NCBI RefSeq assembly: GCF_027172205.1
Contig: NC_070613.1
Span: forward strand, 54,410,001 to 54,474,000
Length of the DNA: 64,000 bases
Direction of reading: 5' to 3'
Source: Podarcis raffonei
Lineage: Eukaryota > Chordata > Lepidosauria > Squamata > Lacertidae
Shown here piece after piece: positions 1 to 9,706 of the stretch. Both the position numbers and the translations under genes were made by a program. Under the pieces are notes generated by a model that saw only the letters and a list, made by a program, of their open reading frames with translations, had not been told where the DNA came from and made no database searches. Within the stretch, counting starts at the first letter, position 1. Each line of letters starts with the position of its first letter.

Positions 1-41
1 CTTCACATTCTGACATTCATGTTTCTCTTTCTCATGGACAG

Positions 42-109
42 GGAATTGATTTCGATGAGGATCAAATCTCGGAAATCAGACTGGAAGAAGGGGAGGATCT
101 TCCTCTAAG
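42..109 (+). CDS. MROH-like exon a
   Basis: First exon visible. Acceptor ...ggacag ends at 41 and donor gtaatg starts at 110. It encodes an acidic stretch (GIDFDEDQISEIRLEEGEDL) and ends with two bases of a split Ser codon completed by the next exon. Confidence 0.65.
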
Positions 110-2897
110 GTAATGCTGTGCTAATTCCCTGCCCCCAATCATCAATTGTGAAATATACTCAGAATCGAGAGTGGATTTCATGCTCTTTATTCAGCTCATA
201 GTGGTGAGGAGGAATGGAAGTTCCCCCATAATGTCTGCTTTATATACATTATTTACACAATGGGCCCCACGTGATTGGCTAATTCCGGGATTCTCCTGTA
301 GGCCAATCAGGTTGCGGATTCACTTCTACCTGGAGCTGGATTGGGTGGCTCCTGTGGACCAATCAGACTGCTGCATTCTGAATCCTATTGAACTCAGTAC
401 ATAACAAATTGCTTTCAAAAGCCACCACCCCCGTCCATTTCTATGGTGGTGGTACTAGGGGTCTTTGAAGGATGGGAGGCAATAAAACCTTTTGACGCAA
501 GTGCTACTCCTCTCTCCCCTCAGCATCCCAACCCCAGGTTCTCCAGATGCGGCTGATGTTCCTCCCAAAGGCTTCAGCAAGGACCAGCTGAAGGCCAGAT
601 TTACGGATGTCGTCACCACGATGAAGAGTGGGAAGAAGATGATCCGAAGGAAGGTGCTGCGAGATCTTTCCGACCTCCTGCAGAAGATCCAGGAATATGT
701 GAGTTACTGAAGCAAAGCATTGCAACCATGCAGGGCTGTCAAGGCTTTCAGGCTGCCGCTTCTAGGCCCACCCTGCAAGTTGCCCTAGGGACAAGCAGGC
801 ATACCCAATTTTGAGAACAGAGCTGGGCCATAGCAGAATGAATCCTAGTGAGTAAAACAGCTGAGAAAAGACGTAAAAAGCAAACATCAGGAAAAGAGGG
901 GTGGGAAGTAAAAAAGAAATTGATTTTTTCTGTATAGGATGCTAAATGTTTTGGAATGTTTTGAAGACTTAATAAAAATGTTTTAATTATCAGTTTTTAT
1001 CCATCCATTATCTGTGTTTAATCTTGTATTTTATTCAGATGTTTTATCCTATGCTTGTTTCTTTGTCCTTATTTGCTCCAACATTTATCAGTTTAAAAAA
1101 ATCCTAACTGCTATTTTATGTATAGGTTGTTGTTGTTGTTTTTTATCCTGGTCTGTGACCGTAATAAAGTTTTAAAAAATAAATAAAATTTTTGTAGGAA
1201 AAATGGTGATGGGTTGCTTCTCTTATCAGTCCCTTCTCTGGGTTTCTTCTCAGCCATCGGTAGCGCTTCCTGCATCCTCCCTTGTCCAACTGGTGGCTAT
1301 TTCCTGTCTGTGTGCATTGGATCCAGACCCGGAGTGCAGGCAGAGGGCAGCAGAGGCCCGCTGCCATCTTCTGCCCATCCTGCGCAAAGAAGGTAAGACT
1401 GGAAGAATGCATCCCAGCATGGGGTGGGGTGAGCAAGACCCAAACTAACCCTTTGGCTTTCCTTTGCAGAGACACTGGCACGAACGTCCAGGAACCAAAC
1501 ACTCATCATCAGAGCTCAGAAGGTCCTCAATTCCACCAGAGGTCCGGTTACTGAATTATTCGTCAATGACTGCTACTCTCTTGCCAGGGTAAGTCACTGT
1601 CACACAAGGCACCTGGGCTTTCTGCTCGCCAGCCCTGCCCCGTGGGCATCTCTGACCTTCCTCTCTTGCTTCAGGTCTTTGGCGCCTTTCTCCCTGCGGA
1701 GCAGCTCTTGGAGGCCATGTGCTTCCTGGCCAGCAACCTGGTTCTTGAGAGCAGCTTCAACCCCTTGGACATCTCCCACCTGCTGCAAGAGTTCATCAAG
1801 CAGTTTAGTGGCAAAGCAGTAGAGGTAAGGTGTCTGCAAAGGTGGGAGAGAAGAAGAATCTCCGCTTTGGTGTAGAGGAGGCAACCTCATGTCATTGGGT
1901 GGCCAGGACACATGTTTGTTGAGAGGGGCCTGGCAATGTCAGGACAAGAAGCTCAGCCAAGGGTCCTGAGAAACATGGGTTCCGGAATGGGGAGTCTTCC
2001 TTCTGGGAGCAGACGGGCAAGCTTCTTCTCTTGGCCTACAATGGAGAGGGGAACTGGTTCCCTGGAGCTGCCTGGGTCCAATACTCCCAAGGACCCCGAG
2101 TGGTACCTTTGAAGGAAGATGGCTGTGGTGGCACAGGTCAAGGGTCCCTCTTTTGATGAGGGATGGAGGGATCTGCCTGCAGACAGCCCTGCTTCCTTTT
2201 ACTCTCCAAGGAACCCTTTCCTTTTCTCTGACAGGTGGAGGTGCTGCTGGAGGCCTTCTACAAATTCACCCAGGGGCCTACAGTGGAGGGCAGAAACATG
2301 GCCGTCTTCACTTTCTCCATCTTGTCACACCACCACCTGGTGAAAGTGGTTGAATACCTCCTCCAGTTTCCCTTCGGGTATGGAGCCCTCCAGGTTCTAC
2401 TGGGCTATGGGAAAGGTTGGCAAGCTGCAGAGCTTGGTCAGAAAGCCCTTGCTGCCATTTCCTCTCTCTGGGGCAGGGCAGCAAGCAGAAGACTTGAATC
2501 TGACCATTGCTCTTGTTTTTGCATTCACAGAGGCTGCCAGAGAATATGGAAGGAGGTTTTAGCATCGGCCAACCCAGAACAACTGATCCATCTCATGGCC
2601 GAGCAGCTTTACCAAAGCCCCTTGGCGGAATCTGCCAACCAAGTGGTAAGGACCAACCACCTGCTTTCTGGCTTCCTTCTTCCCAGGGTGATATCGAGGG
2701 GTTTCCGTATTCTGCACAAAAGCAGGGAAAGTGACTTGCACCTCTCTCTCTTCCAGGAACATCTCACCAGCCTGTTGCACACCATCTTCAGGATGGAGGA
2801 ATACAAGGCAGCTGTGCGCCGGAACTTCCCACAGCTGCTGATCGCTCTCCTGGGGATGGTTGTCAACTTCCACTATGACCAGGAATTCCTCGGTTGA
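42..2897 (+). CDS. MROH-family (maestro HEAT-like repeat) gene, 3' part, 8 exons
   Basis: Eight exons join in frame: 42-109, 524-698, 1254-1392, 1470-1588, 1675-1824, 2235-2377, 2531-2645, 2757-2897. All have AG acceptors and GT donors. The joined product is about 350 residues of helical, leucine-rich repeats with the family's typical wording, for example RNMAVFTFSILSHHH, VEYLLQFPFG followed by an IWKEVL block, and FPQLLIALLGMVVNFHYDQ. Known for the family: MROH proteins are large HEAT-repeat solenoids, often several per genome, whose molecular role is poorly known. The gene begins before the window, so its start is not seen. Oddity: the reading frame stops at 2895-2897 directly after the LLIALLG repeat, whereas full-length relatives usually continue with more HEAT repeats. 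Either this paralogue is short at the C-terminus or a weak donor (GTTGAG at 2893) leads to exons I cannot find. Which MROH member it is cannot be told from here. Confidence 0.8.
149..406 (-). mobile_element. Solo LTR of an endogenous retrovirus-like element (fossil)
   Basis: A 258-bp block starting TG and ending CA is flanked by a perfect 5-bp duplication AATTG (144-148 and 407-411), the size expected of retroviral integration. Read on the minus strand it has a TATA-like box (TATATAAAG, around 238-246) and an AATAAA poly(A) signal near 186-191, which sets the orientation. No internal genes are present, so this is a solo LTR left by LTR-LTR recombination. It lies in an intron of the MROH-like gene, antisense to it. 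A related LTR lies near 35.15-35.40 kb and shares the TGTTATGTACTGA terminus. The intact duplication suggests moderate age. Confidence 0.75.
524..698 (+). CDS. MROH-like exon b
   Basis: Acceptor ctcccctcag ends at 523, donor gtgagt begins at 699. It encodes SIPTPGSPDAADVPPKGFSK and then a basic helical block (KARFTDVVTTMKSGKKMIRR). It ends in phase 0. Confidence 0.75.
699..1253. other. Intron with A/T-rich LINE-like tail
   Basis: No exon seen. The stretch 900-1190 is A/T-rich. Its right end (1146-1190) reads gtctgtgaccgtaataaag, resembling the 3' end of the LINE at 20576-21128 (tatggccgtaataaatgaa), so a short LINE tail is likely. The acceptor for the next exon ends at 1253. Confidence 0.35.
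1254..1392 (+). CDS. MROH-like exon c
   Basis: Acceptor gtttcttctcag ends at 1253, donor gtaaga starts at 1393. It encodes a HEAT-type repeat, LVQLVAISCLCALDPDPECR then QRAAEARCHLLPIL. It ends in phase 1 and is completed by the next exon as Glu. Confidence 0.8.
1470..1588 (+). CDS. MROH-like exon d
   Basis: Acceptor cctttgcag ends at 1469, donor gtaagt begins at 1589. It encodes ETLARTSRNQTLIIRAQKVL and then a linker to FVNDCYSLAR. Exon lengths keep frame with both neighbours. Confidence 0.75.
1675..1824 (+). CDS. MROH-like exon e
   Basis: 150 nt, phase 0 at both ends. Acceptor ttgcttcag ends at 1674, donor gtaagg starts at 1825. It encodes VFGAFLPAEQLLEAMCFLAS then a helix ending HLLQEFIKQFSGKAVE. 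Confidence 0.75.
2235..2377 (+). CDS. MROH-like exon f
   Basis: Acceptor ctctgacag ends at 2234. The donor is taken at 2378 (ggGTATGG) because it joins in frame to the next exon and gives the family's FPF-G-x-IW pattern. It encodes RNMAVFTFSILSHHH and KVVEYLLQFPF, the most recognisable MROH block here. Confidence 0.8.
2531..2645 (+). CDS. MROH-like exon g
   Basis: Acceptor tttgcattcacag ends at 2530, donor gtaagg starts at 2646. It encodes GCQRIWKEVLASANPEQLIH and then LMAEQLYQSPLAESANQV. The W-x-x-L block after the FPF motif is a hallmark of the family. Confidence 0.8.
2757..2897 (+). CDS. MROH-like last visible exon h
   Basis: Acceptor ctctcttccag ends at 2756. It encodes EHLTSLLHTIFRMEEYKAAV then FPQLLIALLGMVVNFHYDQ and stops at TGA 2895-2897. 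Family members usually have further repeats after this point. No further MROH-like exon is visible downstream before the poly(A) signal near 3706, so this looks like a shortened C-terminus. Confidence 0.7.
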   Translation, partial: EHLTSLLHTIFRMEEYKAAVRRNFPQLLIALLGMVVNFHYDQEFLG

Positions 2898-3735
2898 GTA
2901 GTGTGCTGCAAAGACGCCAATGGAGTCCTTTTCCCTTCAAGCTCTGGGTGTTTCCAGTCCAGCTTGATTTTCCAAGGGAGGCTCGCTTTCAGGCGGCTGC
3001 TAGGGAGCAAGGATGGGGAAGGAATTCGAGTGTGTGACAATGACCCTCCTGGTAAAACTGGCCTAATCCAAGGGAGGGCAGAATTCTTCTTTGGAGCCCT
3101 GAACAAAAGTTCTTCTTCTTTCAAAAGGCTGGGGATACAGTGCAACACTCTGTTGAAGGTCTGACTTGTAAAATTGTGAATGCAGTAGATGCACGACAGA
3201 TACCGTACATGCAGTAAATCTGACTTGCAGAGTTAATTGCTGCTTCAAGGTAGCAATGGCCTCAAGCTTAAATGTCCTTAAAAGATCCATCTTCTAAAGT
3301 AGACAAATTCATGGAAAATTATATCTGTCAGTAGAATATATACCTGTACCTTTCTCATCTGTACATATTCTGACAGCTCTTTTAAATCAAAAGGTTTCAA
3401 TAGGTCTTTATCTGTCCTTATGTTCTTGCCATCATATTCAGAGGCAATGCATCTCTGATTAGCAAATATTGGAACTAAGTGATCCAGGAGGTTTAGATCT
3501 CTCATGAGCTTCCTTGTTCAGCACTGATGTAGGCAGAAGGCTAGATTTCATGGCTGGTTGGTTGAATCCAAAGGTAATTCTTGTTAGATTATGCTATTCT
3601 TCCGCTTAGCGTTCATTCCTTTAAAATGAGAGCTCCTTAGTGGAAGACTGTTCCCTCTAGCTCACAACCCCAGTGGTGCAACAATGCCATCGTGTGGCCA
3701 ATTTTAATAAAAGCTGCTGGTGTGAAGATGCTGAA
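2898..3735 (+). other. Probable 3' UTR of the MROH-like gene with poly(A) signal
   Basis: The stretch after the stop codon carries no further recognisable exon. A canonical AATAAA lies at 3706-3711 in a plausible terminal context, suggesting a 3' UTR of about 0.8 kb. The UTR itself is inferred. Confidence 0.45.
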
Positions 3736-5332
3736 AGGTCATTTGTTTCTTCGCCTAGGGTCACCTCCAGACCATCAGTATTTTGCAGTAGAAATTCAGT
3801 CATGTACCAGGAATGTAGGTGTGCACAGTTAAAGTGGATTTAAAGCACTCTGGTGCTCTGATGCAATCAATTCATTTTTTATTTTTTTTAAAGCCGGACT
3901 TTTTGCAGTTAGAAGAGGGACAGATGTGGGATAAACAACTAATTAATGGGAAGACAGATGACATCTATCTTTTTTGTATTTAACATTTGGCATTTCTGTA
4001 TTGAACTGTTAAGACTTTTTTTTTCTTCAAAAATGGCTGCTGCTTAAGTTGTCTGTTATTGCTTTAGTTTTCTGTACACCACTTTGTGATAAGTACTATA
4101 GAAATGGTAATTAAGTACCTAAAAAACTTTAAAACAACCACTGCACAAGCAAATCTGGATGGCTGCTCCTTGTTGTATAGCCTCCTGCTAAGCAGAACAA
4201 ATACTTGATGAAGAAAGGACATGGTCCAACCTCTGTGTAAACATCGAGCAAGCAAATCAGGATGAATGCTCAATACTGTAAGCAAGTTGTATGGAGGAGT
4301 CTGAAGGGAAAGCATGGGTGCAAGGAGGAAACGTCTGTCCTTTAGGATGTTCGACTCAGGAAAAATAGGACACCGTAAGATATCCTAGAAGTCAGACAAA
4401 GGGAAATAACCTCTCCATGACACACACACCCTTCCACACCTTCATTATAGGCTGTGCCTGAAAGTACAGGACAGGCACAATGGAGTCTGGCTAAGACCCT
4501 GATGGATGGTCTAATTCAATATATGGCAGTTTCCTATGTCCCTACCATGGCCCTATCTACCACTGGGTGAACCAAGTCAGAGGAGAACAGAAAAGTAGAC
4601 TAAGGGAAAGCTGCACACACATGAAAATCTGCTTCCTGCCTTCTGTATTAATGAAGAGCCAGTCACCAGGCCCAGTTTATAGGTGCCTGTGGCAATCACA
4701 CAGGGTCCCCGGACGTTTGACAGTCTATTGATCCCTGTGCCACCACTATGATCACTTCCCCGCTGCCACTTCCCCCGCTGCCACCAATAACTTCTAACTG
4801 ATTATCCCAACTGTCTATCTGACTCCTCCTAACAGTTTCTCTCACTCTCACACATAAAAACTAGACCAACCCACAGACTTATCCTCCCTCTTCCTTCTCC
4901 AACTCCCAACTGACTTCCCAACCACTCCAACTGTAACTCTAACTCCTCCCCTTGGGTTCCCACTGGCCAATCACTTCACACTCATTTAACCCTTTCCTTA
5001 TGACCCACCTAGGAGGGCAAACGCCACAGGGCCCCTTGGTACTGTGCAACTGGATTTGTACAGATGCTGTTTCTTACCAAACCCAGACTGAAATCCATCT
5101 AGATTCCAGCGCCAAATTAGCTCTGTTGAGCTAAAACACAAATAAAAAGGGAGTCGTGTGGTCAAAAGGGCAAAGAAGAAGTCTCTCAAAAAATGGCATG
5201 TGCCACTGGTTGGCCACCAAGCTTGTTCCTCCCCAATGGAGATACCGCAGGATCAGGCCTGCACTATCTGACGTTCGCTACCACAGAGCATGGCGACGGC
5301 TGCCAACTTAGATGGCTTTAAGTGGGCATTAG
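3736..5332. other. Intergenic, mostly unique; one SINE-tail remnant
   Basis: No gene seen. Around 4475-4560 the text (gatggtctaattcaatatat, gcagtttcctatgtcc) matches the 3' tail of a common reptile tRNA-derived SINE. The rest is pyrimidine-rich (4740-4980) without recognisable content. Confidence 0.4.
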
Positions 5333-5732
5333 CAGGGCCAGATTTAGGTTTGATGAGGCCCTCAGCTACTGAACGTAATGGAGCCCTTTATATGTCCAGC
5401 TGTCCTTTGTCAACAACAAATTGCCGTTGTTTTTTGTGTTGAATATATGCTATATGGTAATTTATGGACCTAATACGTATCTAAAGCCATTTGCACATAA
5501 CAAATATGCATTTTATCAAAGTAACTGTTGAATGGAAATACAATTAAGAAGAAGTATATTAATAGTGAAATAATTATTAAGCTGTAACTGTATGTAGGTT
5601 TTCTTTTATTTGGGTTTTTTATCTTATATTTTGGAAATGTACATCCAGTTGTTTTTTTCTTTAATTTTTTGGGGGGGCCCCAAGAGAGTGTGGCCCTAAG
5701 CTATAGCTTGTTTAGCTTATACATAAATCTGA
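5333..5732 (-). mobile_element. hAT-like non-autonomous DNA element, copy 1
   Basis: A 400-bp element with ends CAGGGCCAGATTTA and a degenerate TAAATCTGAC. The same sequence occurs in the opposite orientation at 34099-34821. Internal blocks (gtccagctgtcctttgtcaa, caagctatagcttagggc) match between copies, so it is a repeat family. The CAG...CTG ends suggest hAT, but I see no clean 8-bp duplication. Confidence 0.5.
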
Positions 5733-5981
5733 CATAAATCCAAGGAGGAGAGAGTAATCAGTGGCTACTAATCAAGACGCGGGTGGCGCTGTGGGTTAAA
5801 CCACAGAGCCTAGGGCATGCTGATCAGAAGGTCGGCGGTTCGAATCCCCATGACGGGTGAGCTCCCATTGTTCGGTCCCTGCTCCTGCCAACCTAGCAGT
5901 TCGAAAGCACGTCAAAGTGCAATTAGATAAATAGTTACCGCTCCGGCGGGAAGGTAAACGGCGTTTATGTGCGCTGCTCTG

Positions 5982-8150
5982 TTTTTTATTTTAAAATAAT
6001 ATTTATTAAGAGTTTAAAGATTACAAAGAAAAGAAAAGAAAGTTAAACAAAGCAAAACAATACATGAAAAACAAAAAAAACAAAACACAAAACAAAACAA
6101 AAACAAAAGCAAAAACAGAAACAATTAACAACACATCCAGTATTTCCATATCTTATCTTTCATTTACTTGTTTCGACGACCTCCTCACACCTCCCTTCTT
6201 TGTATTCTAGTTCAGTTAGCTATTTCAGCAAATCCTTTCCATCTTTCTCAGTTTTTGTCCTATAATTTATCTTAACACAATCTAACCTTATTTTTTCCCC
6301 TTTGGCCCATTAACAGTCTATTTTTACTTAATTCTTTATAACATTTCTGCTAAAGCCGTATAACTTCATTCCAGCATCTTTCTAACATTCATTAATTTTA
6401 GTGGTACATGACACCAGTCAAGCTTGCAAAAATCTATCATTTGCCCGATAATAAATGTTGGAAATGTAAAGAGACTGAAGGTACATTCTTTCACCTTTGG
6501 TGGACATGCCCAAGGATTAAGACTTTCTGGGAGATGATCTATAATGAAATGAAAAAGGTATTTAAATATACCTTTCTGAAGAAACCAGAGGCCTTTCTCC
6601 TGGGCATGGTCGGCCAATTGGTGCCAAAGAAGGATAGAATTTTCTTTATGTACGCTACAACAGCAGCAAGAATACTTATTGCAAAGTACTGGAAGACACA
6701 AGATCTACCCACCCGGGAAGAATGGCAGATGAAGGTGATGGACTACATGGAACTGGCGGAAATGACTGGCAGAATCCGAGACCAGGGAGAAGAGTCGGTG
6801 GAGGAAGATTGGAAGAAATTTAAGGACTATTTACCTTCAGTCTCATTACATTTCCAACATTTATTATCGGGCAGATGGTAAATTTTTGCAAGCTTGACTG
6901 GTGTTATGTACCACCTGTAAATCATTTTCATTAAATTCTCTCTTAAGGCATTACATGCCGTAAACTTCATACCTGTGGTCCATAACTGTTCCCAGTCAGC
7001 CATCATGATGTTGTGTCCAACATCTTGTGCCCATTTAATCATAGCAGATTTCACCGTTTCATCCTGAGTGTTCCATTTCAACAGCAAGTTATACATTCTT
7101 GATAAATTCTTAATTTTGGGGTCTAACAATTCTGTTTCCAATTTTGATTTTTCCACCTGGAAGCCAAGTTTTTTATCCAAATTATATGCCTCCATTATTT
7201 GGTAGTAATGGAGCCAGTCTCACACTTTGTTTTTTAGTTTTTCAAAACTCTGCAGTTTTATTCTATCTCCCTCTTGTTCCAGAATTTCCCAATATTTCGG
7301 CCATTTGGCCTCCATATTGAGTTTTTTCTGAGCCTTCGCTTCCATTGGTGACAACCATCTTGGGGTTTTATTTTCTAACAAGTCCTTATATCTTATCCAG
7401 ACATTAAACAGTGCTTTTCTAACAATATGGTTTTTAAACGCTTTATGTGCTTTAACCTTGTCATACCATAAATATGCATGCCAACCAAATATGTTGTTAA
7501 AACCTTCTAAGTCCAACACATCAGTGTTTTCAAGAAGCAGCCAATCTCTCAGCCACCAAAAAGCTGCTGATTCATAGTAAAGTTTAAGGTCTGGCAGGGC
7601 AAATCCACCTCTTTCTTTAGCATCAGTTAATATCTTAAATTTTATTCAAGGCTTCTTGCCCTGCCAGACAAATCTAGAGATATCTCTCTGCCACTTCTTG
7701 AAACAGTCCATTTTGTCCAAGATTTGCAATGTTTGGAACAAAAACAGCATCCTTGGCAATAACGTTCATTTTTATCACAGCAATTCGGCCCAACAGTGAT
7801 AACTTCAGATTTGACCATATTTCTAAGTCCTTTTTCACTTCAATCCAACATTTTTCATAGTTATCCTTAAATAGATTCACATTCTTAGCAGTCATGTTCA
7901 CCCCTAAATATTTCACTTTCTTAACCAGTGTTAATCCTGTCTCCTTCTGAAACTTATCTCTCTCAATCACAGTTAGGTTTTTCTCTAAAACCTTAGTTTT
8001 CATCTTGTTCAACTTAAAACCTACCTGACCAAATTCTTGAATCAGTTCCAGTACTCTTTTAGTACTAGATTCTGGCTCCTGTAAAGTCAATACCAAATCA
8101 TCAGCAAAAGCTTTCAGTTTGTACTGTTTAGCTCCCACTTGTATACCTCT
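5982..8150 (-). mobile_element. 5'-truncated L1 LINE with internal inversion, nested in a SINE
   Basis: Flanked by a 13-bp duplication GTGCGCTGCTCTG (5969-5981 and 8151-8163). On the minus strand it encodes the ORF2 reverse-transcriptase block with FADD (KLKAFADDLVLTLQEPESS, 7674-8138) and later ORF2 parts (7220-7519, 6827-7195), in several broken frames. The left end is a 3' UTR running to an AATAAA and an A-rich tail at 5982-6010. The C-terminal ORF2 segment (about 6400-6838) lies on the plus strand, in reverse to both flanks, with an inverted duplicate of about 75-85 bp at its borders. Confidence 0.85.
6400..6838 (+). mobile_element. Inverted ORF2 C-terminal segment inside the L1
   Basis: Open on the plus strand: TPVKLAKIYHLPDNKCWKC followed by HLWWTCPRIKTFWE and the rest of an L1 ORF2 C-terminus, including the usual Cys-containing block. 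The same TPVKLAKIYHL block is also present on the minus strand at about 6838-6912, so the segment is inverted with a partial duplication rather than simply flipped. Confidence 0.8.
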
Positions 8151-8314
8151 GTGCGCTGCTCTGGTTCACCAGAAGCGGCTTAGTCATGCTGGCCACATGA
8201 CCCGGAAGCTGTACGCCGGCTCCCTCGGCCAATAAAGCAAGATGAGTGCCGCAACCCCAGAGTCGTCCACGACTGGACCTAATGGTCAGGGGTCCCTTTA
8301 CCTTTACTAATCAA

Positions 8315-9467
8315 AATGGATACTTGCTGCTTCCACGAACAGAGGCAGTTTGGCTCTCAATACCAGCTGGGGAATATAAACGTGAGAGAGACCTATTTGC
8401 TCTCAAGTCCTGCTTTGGGTCTTGACTTTGGGGTGCTGGAAGCCAGCAGGTGCTCTGCATGGCCATTCAAAAATACTGTATGTCAAATGGTTTAAAATCG
8501 AAACAAGCTTGAACAAACGAACACATACCATATTTAAAAATCCCAGTATTTTAATGAAAGGAAAAAATGAATATCCACACATTTGCACTTATGTACAACT
8601 TTGTGATATATATATATATTTATATATAATCATTTTAAGCTGTTTACAAATCACATTTAGTGCTTGAAATATCACATCATGTTGATATTATATTTCTGGC
8701 AGAAATAAATATATTGCACTTAAAAAGAATCTTTTGGTTGTTGATGCTGGATATTGTTTTCTAATTTGCAGTGCAAGCCTATACACTTTGACACAGATAT
8801 TAGTCCCATTGTGCTCAATGGGATTTTCTCCCAGATAAGTGGATTTCGGATTGCAGTCTTACATACTCAACTTCTTTTTCGTAAAACATTTTGCCCTCAC
8901 CTCCCAAATTACGCACGCACACACGTCATTACATGGTGAATGTGTTCACACAATTAATTTAAACCATTTAACACAGCAAACAGACCAGTAATACATTCTG
9001 TTAAGAGAGACTACCTCCAGTTTTTACTTTCCCTATGTTTACAGAAACACTTTCCTCCTATTTCTGGTATTACAGTAAGAAACTAAATGCTCGTTTAAAA
9101 TGTGCCAAAGCTAAAATACAGCAATCTGTATTTTTTTTGTCCAAAATCATTTTTAAAAGAAGTTATTTAGAAAGTAACACAATTATTGACTGAAATCACT
9201 TTCTTCAGTATTTTAAAACAATATCAAACCCTGATCTTTTAAACCAGAAACTGTCATAAATAAACCCTTCATCCCCTTAAGATTCAGGAAGTACCAGAAC
9301 CATATTTACTGCAAATAATGAGCAGGAAAAACAAAGAATCTGATTTTGTGGTAAAAGCAAGTTGGAAAAGTGAAAAGGAAAAGGTTTAGCTGACTCCCCA
9401 GCCCTAAAGGCATCGTAGTCCAACAGCTTCAGTGCTCAGGTGCAGCTTCTCCCAAATATCTGCAGTA
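8315..9467. other. Unique A/T-rich DNA
   Basis: No gene. A degenerate copy of the short palindromic repeat (tcccattgtgctcaatggga) lies at about 8765-8862. The rest shows no repeat I recognise. Confidence 0.4.
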
Positions 9468-9706
9468 CAGTGGTACCTCGGGTTAAAATTCGTTCCGGAG
9501 GTCCGTTCTTAACCTGAAACTGTTCTTAACCTGAAGCACCACTTTAGCTAATCGGGCCTCCTGCTGCTGCTGCTGCGCCGCCGGAGCACGATTTCTGTTC
9601 TCATCCTGAAGCAAAGTTCTTAACCCGAGGTACTATTTCTGGGTTAGCGGAGTCTGTAACCTGAAGCGTATGTAACCTGAAACGTATGTATCCCGAGGTA
9701 CCACTG
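9468..9706 (+). mobile_element. Tigger-like (Tc1/mariner, TA target) MITE, subfamily A
   Basis: Terminal inverted repeats CAGTGGTACCTCGGGTTA and (imperfect) TATCCCGAGGTACCACTG, flanked by TA on both sides. The interior has alternating taacctgaa motifs. Other subfamily A copies lie at 24103, 41397, 41778, 54210, 54751 and 55933. It has no coding capacity. The Tigger/pogo assignment rests on the CAGT ends and TA duplication. Confidence 0.85.

Larger units (their letters stand above)
5776..8304 (+). mobile_element. tRNA-derived SINE (Sauria/Squam type) split by an L1
   Basis: The 5' half (5776-5981) carries the tRNA-like head with a B box (GGTTCGAATCCCC). The 3' half (8151-8304) ends ggtcaggggtccctttacc. 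The SINE is flanked by a perfect 10-bp duplication TACTAATCAA (5766-5775 and 8305-8314). The two halves are separated by an L1 (5982-8150), which makes the SINE the older insertion. Confidence 0.88.

Noticed and set aside
3278-3505. Minus-strand open frame starting MRDLNLLDHLVPIFANQRCI
   Set aside because: Protein-like composition, but I could not match it to a family and there are no splice or neighbour signals. It lies in the presumed 3' UTR of the MROH-like gene; possibly a worn repeat.
5776-5981. Possible tRNA gene (A and B box-like sequence)
   Set aside because: The tRNA-like head is followed by the SINE body and flanked by target duplications, so it is a retrotransposed SINE. The same holds for 14944, 27821, 34134 and 38909.
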